Shown here piece after piece: positions 39,693 through 49,883 of a stretch of DNA of 64,000 nucleotides; positions within the stretch are counted from its first letter, which is position 1, and every line of letters starts with the position of its first letter. The notes beneath the pieces were generated by a model. The model ran no database searches. It saw only the letters and a program-made list of their open reading frames with translations, and was not told the DNA's origin. Source of the DNA: Pseudomonadota bacterium. GTDB lineage: Bacteria > Pseudomonadota > Gammaproteobacteria > Burkholderiales > Rhodocyclaceae. The stretch spans positions 1 through 64,000 of the forward strand of contig JAFEDH010000001.1 of NCBI GenBank assembly GCA_018241695.1. The letters are read 5' to 3'. A program made the position numbers and the translations under genes.

Positions 39693-40159
39693 CAGGCGAA
39701 CACGCCGTGCTCGATGCGGCCGAGCGTGTCCATGACGCTTTCGGCACCGATGTCGGTATCCAGCAGCGACAGCGGCGTGGCCCGGAACAACGAGGCATTC
39801 GGGGTCTTGAGCCAGGTTAGCGCGGTTTCCAGGTCTTCGAAGATTTCTTCGGCACGCTCGACCACGCGGGCCAGCCGCACGAGTTTGGCCGACTCCTCGC
39901 TGTTCAGCGTGCCTTCCCGCTTGCGGCGGGCCAGGGTGCGCTCGGGGATGCCCAACGCCACCGCGAGTTCAGACTGCGTGACCTGAATGGTTTTGGCGAG
40001 AAATTCCACCGCCGAAGACGAAATTCCGTGGCGGATGACCGAGACCCAATCGAGGGCGGTACGGGGTTTGACGTGCAGGACGCCCCGGCCACCCAGCAGG
40101 GATTCGACCGAACGAGTAGAGCTTGAAGCGGTTGCAACTGAGGCTGCGGCTGTGCTCAT
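39692..40159 (-). CDS. Xre/MbcA/ParS-type antitoxin (DUF2384)
   Basis: The 155-aa protein has a central Xre-like HTH (TQSELAVALGIPERTLARRK) and a C-terminal DUF2384 domain (LVRLARVVERAEEIFEDLETALTWL to SVMDTLGRIEHGVFA) that neutralises RES toxins by occluding their active site. The ATG at 40159 lies 8 nt after GGAG; a GTG three codons earlier overlaps that site and is less likely. It is the first gene of a three-gene operon and probably represses it through the palindromes just upstream. Confidence 0.92.
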   Translation of the reverse strand: MSTAAASVATASSSTRSVESLLGGRGVLHVKPRTALDWVSVIRHGISSSAVEFLAKTIQVTQSELAVALGIPERTLARRKREGTLNSEESAKLVRLARVVERAEEIFEDLETALTWLKTPNASLFRATPLSLLDTDIGAESVMDTLGRIEHGVFA

Positions 40160-40174
40160 GACCAACACTCCTTG

Positions 40175-40203
40175 TTTGCCATATGGCAGTCATTGTAGGC
40201 AAA
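40175..40203 (-). promoter_or_regulatory. Candidate operator/promoter of the antitoxin-RES-Abi operon
   Basis: A perfect 12-bp palindrome TGCCATATGGCA (40177-40188) is nested with a second inverted repeat TTTGCC...GGCAAA (40175-40180 and 40198-40203). A -10-like TACAAT (minus strand, about 40192-40197) lies between the outer arms. This is where an autorepressing Xre antitoxin would bind. The -35 is poor, which fits a regulated promoter. Confidence 0.55.
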
Positions 40204-40286
40204 AATGGCGATAAACGCTACTTTGACCTACCCCGACCGGAAATTCCCCGACGGCTGCCCGTGCAGTCAATTGCACCAGCCGTCCG

Positions 40287-40955
40287 TCAGACCGAGGCCA
40301 GCGCCGCGTTGATCCGCTTGAGCATCGGTGCTAGGCCGTCGGCGAAGACCTTGCGAGCCTTGCCCAGCCCGCCCCGCTGGAAAAAGATCGGCGCATCGAA
40401 GTCGTCTAGCTCGATGGTGAGGTTCTTCACCAGATGTTCCCGGATTAGCTGAAGCCACTGGCGCTGTTCGTCGGTGAATTGATTCTGCGCCAGCAACTGG
40501 CTCAGGGCGTGATCCACCCGCTCCTCGGCGGTGTAGATAGGGGCTTCGGCCTTGGCCGCGTGCTTGACCAGGGAAATGATGTCGGCCAGGCGGTGATGGA
40601 CAAGCTCGGACGCCTTTTGCAGGTCGCGCTCCTCGAAGCTGGCGGAACGCAGTTTCTCGCGCAAGCCTTCCAGCACGTCCGTCTTCCACTCCTGGGGCCG
40701 GGTCATCAGGACTTGCAGGGCCTCGATCTCGGCTTGCTTGGCCTGGATGAAGGTAGCGAACCGTGTCAGGTAGTCCTCGGGCTTCAGGTATTCCTCTTCG
40801 ACCCGGAATTTCCATTCCGAGGTGACGTTATCGGTGGCCTCGTAGGCAACCAGGAAACTGCGCTTGGCCCGTGGGTAGTTGAGCAGCAGGTCCTGGAACT
40901 TCGGATCGCGTAGCAGCTTGACCACGCGGTGGATGCCACAGAAGCGGCTTACCAT
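40287..40955 (-). pseudogene. C-terminal remnant of type I restriction endonuclease subunit HsdR
   Basis: About 220 codons match the C-terminal helical domain of EcoEI-type HsdR (EYLKPEDYLTRFATFIQAK; LVHHRLADIISLVKHA; a final QRGGLGKARKVFADGLAPML). The helicase motor and nuclease domains (another 600 or more residues) are missing. Upstream there is only a short unrelated open stretch before the tRNA-Pro terminator, so this is a 5'-deleted fragment, not an intact gene. No hsdM or hsdS is present. It lies 127 bp upstream of the antitoxin gene on the same strand. The frame is open to 41027. Confidence 0.8.
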
Positions 40956-41007
40956 TTTTGCGCCCCTCTGTGACCGGCTATCCACGCGAGGGCGCGCAGC
41001 ATGCAGA

Positions 41008-41016
41008 AAAATGCGG
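41008..41016 (+). repeat. Right copy of 9-bp direct repeat flanking the accessory island
   Basis: AAAATGCGG repeats the copy at 38338-38346. It lies upstream of the hsdR remnant and about 30 bp from the tRNA-Pro terminator. It is a possible footprint of insertion or of the deletion that trimmed the island. Confidence 0.35.
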
Positions 41017-41045
41017 TATGTCCCCATCGGGCAAACCCTGCCGCA

Positions 41046-41073
41046 AAAGAAAAAGGCCAGCTTGTCGCTGGCC
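41046..41073 (-). terminator. Intrinsic terminator of tRNA-Pro
   Basis: On the minus strand GGCCAGC-GACAA-GCTGGCC is followed by TTTTTCTTTT, a classic rho-independent terminator about 40 bp after the tRNA 3' end. Its survival shows the accessory island did not replace the tRNA 3' flank itself. Confidence 0.88.
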
Positions 41074-41111
41074 TCTTCTTACTTTCTTACTGCTAACTAC
41101 CTTGATTCTAT

Positions 41112-41212
<101 letters not shown>

Positions 41213-41358
41213 AGAAGCTCCACGTTTACCGCTTCTGCTCCAGCATGATCGGGTAAATCGTATTCACCTCATCCTGATGGTGGATGCCATCCCCGCCGGT
41301 TCAATGTAATTCGGGTATTCACAAGAATCTGCACACTTGCAGATGGGCGACGCAAAGG

Positions 41359-41721
41359 CTAGATCGTAAGCAGCTGAATGACTCCCAGCAGTTCCGCACG
41401 TAACGACCCGGTTGCGGATGCTGGTGCGGATTCATGAAAATCCTCACGGCTTGTGCTGTCTTCCAGACGATTACGTGCGCCACTGATCGTGAACCCCTCT
41501 TCATACAGGAGTTGCCGGATGCGGCGCACCAGCAGGACTTCGTGGTGCTGGTAATAGCGGCGGTTGCCACGCCGCTTCACGGGTTTGAGCTGGGTGAATT
41601 CCTGCTCCCAGTAGCGCAGGACATGGGGTTTCACACCACACAGTTCACTGACCTCGCCAATGGTGAAGTAACGCTTGGCGGGGATGGAGGGCAGCTCCGT
41701 CGGCTCAGGTGGATTGCTCAT
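41359..41721 (-). CDS. MerR-family transcriptional regulator
   Basis: The 120-aa regulator has an N-terminal winged HTH ([25 protein letters not shown]) and the following [30 protein letters not shown], typical of MerR proteins. The C-terminus is short with no cysteine cluster, so it is not an obvious metal sensor. It overlaps the ihfA 3' end by 17 bp, the pheT-ihfA-merR order seen in many beta- and gammaproteobacteria, so it should be co-transcribed with ihfA. The ligand and target are unknown. Confidence 0.92.
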   Translation of the reverse strand: MSNPPEPTELPSIPAKRYFTIGEVSELCGVKPHVLRYWEQEFTQLKPVKRRGNRRYYQHHEVLLVRRIRQLLYEEGFTISGARNRLEDSTSREDFHESAPASATGSLRAELLGVIQLLTI

Positions 41722-42007
41722 TGCGAACAGACTCGACAGTGGCCTTCAGCTTCTGGCTGGCATGAAAGGTCACGACGCGACGGGCGGTAATCGGAATCTC
41801 CTCCCCGGTCTTGGGGTTGCGGCCAGGACGCTGTGGCTTGTCCCGCAGCTGGAAGTTGCCAAACCCGGAGAGCTTGACGCTATCGCCCGCTTCCAGTGCA
41901 TGACGTACCTCCTCGAAGAAAGCCTCCACCATGTCCTTGGCTTCACGCTTGTTCAGCCCCACCTTTTCAAACAACAGGTCGGCCAGTTCCGCCTTGGTCA
42001 GTGTCAT
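41705..42007 (-). CDS. ihfA: Integration host factor subunit alpha
   Basis: IHF alpha pairs with IHF beta to bend DNA in transcription, recombination and replication. The start [20 protein letters not shown] gives 100 aa, the family length. [22 protein letters not shown] forms the DNA-binding beta arms with the conserved [10 protein letters not shown]; only part is quoted. It follows pheT by 22 bp. The 33-codon upstream extension lies inside pheT and is rejected. Confidence 0.97.
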   Translation of the reverse strand: MTLTKAELADLLFEKVGLNKREAKDMVEAFFEEVRHALEAGDSVKLSGFGNFQLRDKPQRPGRNPKTGEEIPITARRVVTFHASQKLKATVESVRNEQST

Positions 42008-42029
42008 TCTCGCTCCCTGATGCAATCGC

Positions 42030-44408
42030 TTATCGCCGCAGTTCGGCACCGAATCGGGCCTCGGCCGCCGCCAGCATGGCAGCCACGACATTCTCGACTT
42101 CCGCATCTTCCAATGTGCGCCGAGTATCTTGCATAACTACCTTGAATGCAAGGCTTTTTCGACCTTCGGCGATGCCTTTCCCGGCATACACGTCGAACAG
42201 TTCGATGGCGGTCACGATGGGCGGCGCAGCTTCGCGCAATGCGCTTGCAAGATCCTGCCATGGCAACGCATGATCGACGATCAGCGCCAGATCACGGGCG
42301 ACGGAGGGGAAGCGGGAAATCTCCCGGCAAGCGGGCATCGGCTCGTTCATGAGTGGCGCCAGATCGAGTTCGAACACCACCGGCGCCACACCCAGTTCGT
42401 ACTTCAATGCCCAGCGAGGATGGAGTTCGCCGATGATGCCGAGTACACCGCCAGCCGACTGCACCAGGGCCGACCGCCCCGGATGAAGGGCCGGGTGCGC
42501 CGTGCGGACAAATGAAAGCGTACCGGGAGGAAACAGCGCCTCCAGATCGGCCTTGAGATCGAAAAAGTCCACTGAGCGGGTGCCCTGGCCCCATTGCTCG
42601 GGCGCCACCGGCCCGGCGGCCAGGACAGCCAGGCGCTGCGGCTGGGTGAAGCCGGGAACCGGATGACCGGCATCGTCGCGGGAAAACACCCGCCCGATTT
42701 CAAATGCACGCACCAGTTCCTGCTGCCGTTTGCGGTTGGTGACCAGCACATTGACCAGACTGCCGATGAGGCTGCTGCGCATGACCCCCATCTGGCTGGC
42801 AATGGGATTGGCCAGGGTGACGGGTGAGGTATTGCCGGCGAAGTCGGCCTCCCAGCCGGCTTCGACAAAGCTGAAGTTGATGGTTTCCTGAAACCCCCGA
42901 CCCGCCAGGGCGCGGCGCAATGTCATGGCCGTGCGTCGCGTTTCGGGCAGCGCCATCATGGCCATACGGCCGACGGGAGGATGGGAAGGAATGTTGTCAT
43001 AGCCGTGGATGCGCACCAGTTCCTCGACCAGATCCTCTTCGATCTCGATGTCGAACCGGTAGGATGGCGGAGTCACGATGAAATCGTCCCCATCACGGCG
43101 CGGTGCGAACCCCAGCCCCGTGAGCAGTTGCCCGATTTTTTCATGGCCGAGATCGACACCGATGATTTTCGCAGCCCGGGCCGTGCGCAAGCGCACGGGT
43201 GCGCGCCGGGGCAGATGGGGTTCGGAGATCGCGGCCACCACCGGTCCGGGGCTGCCGCCACAGATCTCGATAATCAATGCGGTTGCCCGTTCGATCGCGG
43301 TTTGCTGCAAGCCGGGATCCACACCGCGTTCGAAGCGATAGGAAGCGTCGGAGGAGAAGCCAAGCGCACGCGCCTTGCCGGCGATCGCCTCGGGTGCGAA
43401 AAAGGCGGACTCAAGGAAAACGTCACGGGTAGCATCGGTCACGCCGGAATTTTCGCCACCCATCACGCCCCCCAGAGCCAGGGCGCGAGACTCATCGGCA
43501 ATCAGCACAGTATCTGCGGCCGGGACGACAGTCTGGCCGTTAAGCAGCAGCAGTTCTTCGCCGGCATGGGGATGCCGCACATGAATGGTCCCCTGCAGCC
43601 TGGCGTTGTCGAATGCGTGAAGAGGCTGCCCCAGTTCCATCATCACGTAATTGGTGACGTCAACGATCGCGGAGATGGAGCGGATACCCACACGGTCCAG
43701 GCGTTGCCTGATCCAGTCGGGTGTGGGCGCTGCCGCATCGACGCCAGTGATGAGCCGGCCGCAGTAGCGCGAACAGGCGGCGGGGGCGTCCAGCATCACG
43801 GCCCTTGAATCATCATGTGCCGGAGCCACCGGCGCCACGACGGGCAGATGCAGCACGGCCCCGGTGAGCGCCGAGACCTCCCGCGCGAGGCCCGCCAGTG
43901 ACAGGCAATCGGCCCGGTTGGGGGTGAGCTTGAGGGTGATCAGATGGTCATCGAGATCCAGAAATTCCCGGATATTCATGCCCACCGGTGCATCGGCCGG
44001 AAGTTCGAGCAATCCGTCGGAGTCTTCGGCAATGCCGAGCTCCCTGGCGGAACAGAGCATGCCGCTGCTCTCGATGCCGCGCACACTGGCTTTGCGGATT
44101 TCGATACCGGGCAGCCGTGCGCCCACCAGGGCACAGGGAATCACCAGACCTGCCGCGGCATTGGGCGCGCCACAAACGATCTGCAACGGCTCGGCCGTTC
44201 CGACATCGACCTGGCACAGACGCAGACGATCGGCATCGGGGTGCTTTTCACAGGCGACAATGCGTGCAACCACCACGTGCTCGAAGGGTGCGGCGACCCG
44301 CCGGCTTTCCTCAACTTCCAGTCCGGCCATGGTCAGCACATGACAAAGCTGATCCGTGTCCAGTGCCGGATTGCAGAGGCTGCGCAGCCAGGATTCTGAA
44401 AATTGCAT
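42030..44408 (-). CDS. pheT: Phenylalanyl-tRNA synthetase beta subunit
   Basis: The 792-aa protein has an N-terminal tRNA-binding EMAP-like domain ([24 protein letters not shown] region, about residues 45-150), the B3/B4 editing domain (about 210-380), the B5 DNA-binding-like domain (about 400-470), a class II synthetase-like core, and a C-terminal ferredoxin-fold anticodon-binding domain ([15 protein letters not shown] onward). It works as an (alpha-beta)2 tetramer with PheS, encoded 21 bp upstream. Confidence 0.97.
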   Translation of the reverse strand: MQFSESWLRSLCNPALDTDQLCHVLTMAGLEVEESRRVAAPFEHVVVARIVACEKHPDADRLRLCQVDVGTAEPLQIVCGAPNAAAGLVIPCALVGARLPGIEIRKASVRGIESSGMLCSARELGIAEDSDGLLELPADAPVGMNIREFLDLDDHLITLKLTPNRADCLSLAGLAREVSALTGAVLHLPVVAPVAPAHDDSRAVMLDAPAACSRYCGRLITGVDAAAPTPDWIRQRLDRVGIRSISAIVDVTNYVMMELGQPLHAFDNARLQGTIHVRHPHAGEELLLLNGQTVVPAADTVLIADESRALALGGVMGGENSGVTDATRDVFLESAFFAPEAIAGKARALGFSSDASYRFERGVDPGLQQTAIERATALIIEICGGSPGPVVAAISEPHLPRRAPVRLRTARAAKIIGVDLGHEKIGQLLTGLGFAPRRDGDDFIVTPPSYRFDIEIEEDLVEELVRIHGYDNIPSHPPVGRMAMMALPETRRTAMTLRRALAGRGFQETINFSFVEAGWEADFAGNTSPVTLANPIASQMGVMRSSLIGSLVNVLVTNRKRQQELVRAFEIGRVFSRDDAGHPVPGFTQPQRLAVLAAGPVAPEQWGQGTRSVDFFDLKADLEALFPPGTLSFVRTAHPALHPGRSALVQSAGGVLGIIGELHPRWALKYELGVAPVVFELDLAPLMNEPMPACREISRFPSVARDLALIVDHALPWQDLASALREAAPPIVTAIELFDVYAGKGIAEGRKSLAFKVVMQDTRRTLEDAEVENVVAAMLAAAEARFGAELRR

Positions 44409-44429
44409 GGTATGAACTCGGGCGTTGGC

Positions 44430-45548
<1,119 letters not shown>

Positions 45549-45908
45549 TTACGCGCCGAGCTGGGCCTTGGCCTGATTGGCCAGGGCGGCAAAAGCAGGC
45601 TTGTCGAACACGGCCAGATCGGCGAGAACCTTGCGGTCCACCTCGATGGACGCCTTCTTCAGACCATTCATCAGGGTGCTGTACTTCAGGCCCAGTTCAC
45701 GGGCACCCGCATTGATACGGGCGATCCACAGGGCGCGGAACTGGCGCTTGCGCTGGCGGCGGTCACGATAGGCGTACTGCCCCGCCTTCATCACCGCTTC
45801 CTTGGCGATGCGGTAGACCGTGCTGCGCCGACCGCGATATCCCTTGGCCTGGGCAAGAACCTTCTTGTGGCGCGCGCGCGCCGTTACACCACGTTTGACT
45901 CGAGGCAT
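45549..45908 (-). CDS. rplT: 50S ribosomal protein L20
   Basis: The 119-aa basic protein begins [18 protein letters not shown] and contains [20 protein letters not shown], both diagnostic of L20. L20 binds 23S rRNA early in assembly and in enterobacteria represses the rpmI-rplT message. It follows rpmI by 12 bp and is followed by an intrinsic terminator. Confidence 0.98.
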   Translation of the reverse strand: MPRVKRGVTARARHKKVLAQAKGYRGRRSTVYRIAKEAVMKAGQYAYRDRRQRKRQFRALWIARINAGARELGLKYSTLMNGLKKASIEVDRKVLADLAVFDKPAFAALANQAKAQLGA

Positions 45909-45920
45909 GTCGGCTTCTCC

Positions 45921-46118
45921 TTAGGCGTAGGGCAACATCGCGCGAACCTGCTGCACGTCGGAGGCATGAATCTCCTCCATACCGCGCAACTGGCGCTTCG
46001 ATTTGGTGGTTTTCTTGGTCAGAATATGGCGCTTGAACGCCTGCGAGCGTTTGATGCTGCCGCTGCCACGCACCTTGAAGCGCTTGGCGGCACCGCTCTT
46101 GGTCTTCATCTTCGGCAT
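45921..46118 (-). CDS. rpmI: 50S ribosomal protein L35
   Basis: The 65-aa basic protein starts [20 protein letters not shown], the L35 signature, and ends [17 protein letters not shown]. The 107-bp gap to infC contains a small perfect hairpin (46150-46166, GCCATCA-CCC-TGATGGC), a possible part of an L20 translational operator. That role is inferred only from position. Confidence 0.97.
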   Translation of the reverse strand: MPKMKTKSGAAKRFKVRGSGSIKRSQAFKRHILTKKTTKSKRQLRGMEEIHASDVQQVRAMLPYA

Positions 46119-46225
46119 CGAAGATCTCCTTATCACACGATACCAGGTGGCCATCACCCTGATGGCGCTTGATAACCCGTACCGCTTGTCATTCCCGCAA
46201 CCAGAGGCGACGGGTGAAACCGGAA

Positions 46226-46819
46226 CTACGCTTGCTGCTGCTCGGCCACAGGGGCCTTTTCGGTTTTTCCAGCCGGTTCGGCTTTCGCCTTGACCGGTAT
46301 CTGCTTCTTGCTGGGTGCCAGCACCATGATCAGTTGCCGGCCTTCCATCTTGGGAAACTGCTCAATCTGGGCTTGCTCCTGCAGATCGGCCTTGATCCGC
46401 TCCAGCATGCGCATGCCAATTTCCTGATGGGCCATTTCACGGCCACGAAAGCGCAGCGTGATCTTCGCCTTGTCGCCTTCACCGAGAAACTTGATCACAT
46501 TGCGCAGCTTGATCTGGTAGTCGTTCTCGTCCGTTCCCGGACGGAATTTGACTTCCTTGACCTGCACCTGCTTCTGCTTCAGCTTGGCCTCATGGGCGCG
46601 CTTGGCTTCCTGGTATTTGAACTTGCCCAGGTCCATGATCCGGCAGACCGGCGGTTTCGCCAGCGGGGCGATTTCCACCAGATCCAGCTCCGACTCTTCC
46701 GCCAGCGCCAACGCCTGGCGAATGGACACGATACCGACTTGCTCGCCGTCTTCCCCGAGCAAACGAACTTCGGGGGCCGTGATCTCGTCATTCACGCGCT
46801 GCGATTTATCCTGGGCGAT
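46226..46819 (-). CDS. infC: Translation initiation factor IF-3, probable AUC start codon
   Basis: IF-3 keeps ribosomal subunits apart and proofreads the start codon. The frame begins immediately after an in-frame TGA, and conserved N-terminal residues ([20 protein letters not shown]) start at an ATC codon at 46819, 9 nt after GGAG. The first canonical start is a GTG eight codons later (46795), which would remove conserved residues. Non-canonical AUU/AUC starts are the known basis of IF-3 autoregulation. The product is about 197 aa with the normal two domains and an Ala/Lys/Gln-rich tail. Confidence 0.93.
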   Translation of the reverse strand: MAQDKSQRVNDEITAPEVRLLGEDGEQVGIVSIRQALALAEESELDLVEIAPLAKPPVCRIMDLGKFKYQEAKRAHEAKLKQKQVQVKEVKFRPGTDENDYQIKLRNVIKFLGEGDKAKITLRFRGREMAHQEIGMRMLERIKADLQEQAQIEQFPKMEGRQLIMVLAPSKKQIPVKAKAEPAGKTEKAPVAEQQQA

Positions 46820-46853
46820 GGTTCAATTCTCCAAAAAATAAAAAATACGGTCG

Positions 46854-48761
46854 CTACGCCCTGCTGCCCTTTTCCTGCAGCAGGCGCTCCAGAAACACTT
46901 CGGGAGACATTTGCCCGAGATCCTGATTGCCCCGGGCCCGTACCGCGACCAGACCGGCGGCCTTTTCCTTATCACCCACAACGACAAGATAAGGCCGCTT
47001 CAACAAGCTATGTTCCCGTATTTTATAGTTAATTTTCTCGGCACGCAAATCCGTCTCGATGCGCAATCCCCCTGCCCGCAGCTTTTCCGCCACAGACCGG
47101 GCGTATTCGGCCTGCCCCTCGGAAATGCTCATGACCACGGCCTGAACCGGAGAAAGCCAGAGCGGCAACGCGCCGGCGTGATTCTCGATCAGGATGCCGA
47201 TAAAGCGCTCCAAAGAACCCAGGATGGCCCGGTGCAGCATGACCGGCGTATGGCGGGCATTGTCTTCGCCGACATATTCGGCTCCCAGCCGGGCCGGCAT
47301 GGAGGGGTCCACCTGGACGGTGCCGCACTGCCAGGAACGACCGATGGCATCCTTGATATGGAATTCGATCTTGGGGCCATAGAACGCGCCCTCGCCGGGC
47401 AACTCCTCCCACTCCAGGCCGCTTGCCCGCAGCGCCGAACGCAGGGCATTTTCCGACTGGTCCCACAGCGCGTCGGAACCAACCCGGTTTTCTGGCCGCA
47501 GGGCCAGTTTCACCGCGACTTCGTGGAAGCCGAAATCGGCATAAACCCTGCGTACCTGCGCGTTGAAGGCCGTGATCTCGGCCTCGATCTGATCCTCGGT
47601 ACAGAAGATGTGGCCATCATCCTGGGTAAAACCGCGTACCCGCATGATGCCGTGGAGCGCGCCGGAAGGCTCGTTGCGATGACAGGAGCCAAATTCGCCG
47701 TAACGCAGGGGAAGTTCCTTGTAGGAGCGCAAGCCGGCATTGAAGACCTGAATGTGGCCGGGGCAGTTCATGGGCTTCACCGCATAGTCCCGGTTTTCCG
47801 AGGCGGTGACGAACATGTTTTCCTTGTAGTGCCCCCAGTGGCCGGATTTTTCCCACAAGCTGCTGTCCAGTATCTGCGGGCAACGCACTTCCTGATAGCC
47901 GCTTTCGCGATAGATCGCACGCATGTACTGCTCGATTTCCTGCCACACGATCCAGCCGTGGGGGTGCCAGAACACCAGGCCCGGCGCCTCGTCCTGAAGG
48001 TGGAACAGATCGAGCTGCCGGCCCAGTTTGCGATGGTCACGCTTTTCGGCTTCCTCCAGCATGTGCAGGTAGGCATCCTGGTCTTCCTTCTTCGCCCAGG
48101 CGGTGCCGTAGATGCGCTGCAGCTGTTCGTTCCTGGCATCGCCGCGCCAATAGGCGCCGGCCACCTTCATCAATTTGAATACCTTGAGCCTGCCCGTGGA
48201 CGGCACGTGAGGACCACGGCACAGATCGATGAAAGCGCCTTCACGATAGAGGCCGATGGGCTCGCCTGCCGGAATGGCGGCGATCAGTTCCGCCTTGTAA
48301 TGCTCGCCGATGGACTTGAAAAAATCCACGGCTGCATCCCGCTCCCATTCCTCCCGGGTCACGGGAAAATCCTGCTTCGCCAGTTCGGCCATGCGGGTCT
48401 CGATGTCCTGCAGATCCTCGGGTGTGAAGGGGCGCTTGTAGGCAAAGTCGTAGTAAAAACCGTTGTCGATCACCGGGCCGATGGTGACCTGGGCCTCGGG
48501 GAACAATTCCTTCACCGCGTAGGCCAGCAGGTGCGCCATCGAGTGACGGATAATTTCCAGCCCGTCGACATCCTTGTCGGTAACGATGGCCAGCGCCACA
48601 TCATGATCGATACGGAAAGAGGTATCGACCAGCCGGCCATCGACGCGGCCGGCAAGGGCCGCCTTGGCCAGCCCGGTACCGATGGACGACGCCACCTCGG
48701 CCACCGTGAGCGGATTGGGATATTCGCGCCTGGATCCGTCAGGCAGGGTAATCACCGGCAT
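46854..48761 (-). CDS. thrS: Threonyl-tRNA synthetase
   Basis: The 635-aa class II synthetase has an N-terminal TGS domain ([24 protein letters not shown]) and an editing domain with the zinc-like [16 protein letters not shown] and [10 protein letters not shown]. The catalytic core contains [28 protein letters not shown] and [10 protein letters not shown], and a C-terminal anticodon-binding domain follows ([20 protein letters not shown]). It is the first gene of the thrS-infC-rpmI-rplT unit and follows a strong leader hairpin. Confidence 0.98.
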   Translation of the reverse strand: MPVITLPDGSRREYPNPLTVAEVASSIGTGLAKAALAGRVDGRLVDTSFRIDHDVALAIVTDKDVDGLEIIRHSMAHLLAYAVKELFPEAQVTIGPVIDNGFYYDFAYKRPFTPEDLQDIETRMAELAKQDFPVTREEWERDAAVDFFKSIGEHYKAELIAAIPAGEPIGLYREGAFIDLCRGPHVPSTGRLKVFKLMKVAGAYWRGDARNEQLQRIYGTAWAKKEDQDAYLHMLEEAEKRDHRKLGRQLDLFHLQDEAPGLVFWHPHGWIVWQEIEQYMRAIYRESGYQEVRCPQILDSSLWEKSGHWGHYKENMFVTASENRDYAVKPMNCPGHIQVFNAGLRSYKELPLRYGEFGSCHRNEPSGALHGIMRVRGFTQDDGHIFCTEDQIEAEITAFNAQVRRVYADFGFHEVAVKLALRPENRVGSDALWDQSENALRSALRASGLEWEELPGEGAFYGPKIEFHIKDAIGRSWQCGTVQVDPSMPARLGAEYVGEDNARHTPVMLHRAILGSLERFIGILIENHAGALPLWLSPVQAVVMSISEGQAEYARSVAEKLRAGGLRIETDLRAEKINYKIREHSLLKRPYLVVVGDKEKAAGLVAVRARGNQDLGQMSPEVFLERLLQEKGSRA

Positions 48762-48780
48762 AGTGCTGCTCCAGAAACAC

Positions 48781-48807
48781 CAACAGGGCGCATCAGGCGC
48801 CCTGTTG
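48781..48807 (-). promoter_or_regulatory. Perfect 11-bp hairpin in the thrS leader
   Basis: CAACAGGGCGC-loop-GCGCCCTGTTG is a perfect 11-bp stem with a 5-nt loop, starting 19 nt upstream of the thrS ATG and just before its GGAG site. In E. coli, ThrRS represses its own message by binding leader hairpins. The loop here does not show a Thr anticodon, so an attenuator/terminator-type role is equally possible. Confidence 0.55.
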
Positions 48808-48925
48808 CAGGGATGCGATCAAAGAGTTGCCGGTCAGTCTGTCATGCCGGCCATCCGCCAGCCATTTCGGGCCGGGCTTCCAAGGCAAAACTCTAGCACA
48901 GACGGAGCGCTGCCCCGAGCCGGAG

Positions 48926-49756
48926 CTACCAGCCGGGTACCACCGCCCGGGCCGCTGCTGCCAGCATTCGTGCGCCCTCTTCGGGTGAACCGGCTTTGAG
49001 CCCGGGGTTGAATACCTCGGGGCCGATGGAGCAGTGCACTCCCATGTCCTGCAATACCGAGAACACCTCGGCCAGCGGTGCGGTTCCTTCTCCCGGCAGG
49101 CGCCGGCACTGCATGGTTTCCTCCATGCCGCTCAAGCTCTCCGACGGCCCGAGATCGCTGATCTGCACGTTATAGATACGCTCGGCAGGCAGGCGGCGCA
49201 ATGCCGCCATGTCCGCACCGGTACGGGCCCAGTGCCAGGTATCGAACAGGAATCCGCCGTTATCGCAGCCGGCCCGGTCGACGATTTCGCGGGCAATGTC
49301 GAGATGATTGATGGCGCCGAAGGCCAGTGCCTCCAGGGCAACACACAGGCCATGATCCGCCGCGACCTTGCATATCTGCGCAAAGTTACGGCCCGCCTGC
49401 CGTGGATCGTTGATCGCAGGCTCCATTGCCGCCGCGCAAAGGCTGGTGGCCCCCAGGGATCGGGCCGTACGCGCCAGACTCTCCGTGCGCACCACAACAT
49501 CACGCTCCGACCCGGCATTCACCCAGTCGATCGCTGCTTCCAGCATCTCCACCCGCAAGCCATGATCCGCCAGCAGGCCACGCATGTCGGCGTCGCTCAA
49601 TCCCGCTGCACGGGCGCTTGCGGGGACGGACTGCCACAGGGAGAACGCGGTGAATCCGTGAGTACGCGCCAGAACCATCAGTTCGGTAAAAGGGAGGTCC
49701 GGCAGGCAGGCCGGACACAGCACACGTGCGGACCATTGCGACTTCACCTGTGCCAT
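48926..49756 (-). CDS. Sugar phosphate isomerase/epimerase-like TIM-barrel protein
   Basis: The 276-aa protein of the xylose-isomerase-like (AP endonuclease 2) superfamily has EALAFGAINHLDIAREIV and FLFDTWHWARTG, where Glu, Asp and His would ligate a metal, and a late IGPEVFNPGL. These enzymes isomerise or epimerise sugars or inositol derivatives; the substrate is not deducible. It is divergent from the SDR gene across a short AT-rich promoter region (about 49757-49883), which suggests co-regulation. Confidence 0.82.
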   Translation of the reverse strand: MAQVKSQWSARVLCPACLPDLPFTELMVLARTHGFTAFSLWQSVPASARAAGLSDADMRGLLADHGLRVEMLEAAIDWVNAGSERDVVVRTESLARTARSLGATSLCAAAMEPAINDPRQAGRNFAQICKVAADHGLCVALEALAFGAINHLDIAREIVDRAGCDNGGFLFDTWHWARTGADMAALRRLPAERIYNVQISDLGPSESLSGMEETMQCRRLPGEGTAPLAEVFSVLQDMGVHCSIGPEVFNPGLKAGSPEEGARMLAAAARAVVPGW

Positions 49757-49883
49757 GGGGATTCCTCCGTATCGTTTTATCTATTTAAAATCGTATCATT
49801 AAGTATGGAATATTGGCCATCCCTCTCCGGCGGCACGTATCTTCCCCCTTTTCCGAACGACCTCACTGACAGGAGCGAGCCCC

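Noticed and set aside
46911..48896. 661-codon open frame on the plus strand opposite thrS
   Set aside because: It is fully antisense to threonyl-tRNA synthetase and has no recognisable domain; GC-rich shadow frame.
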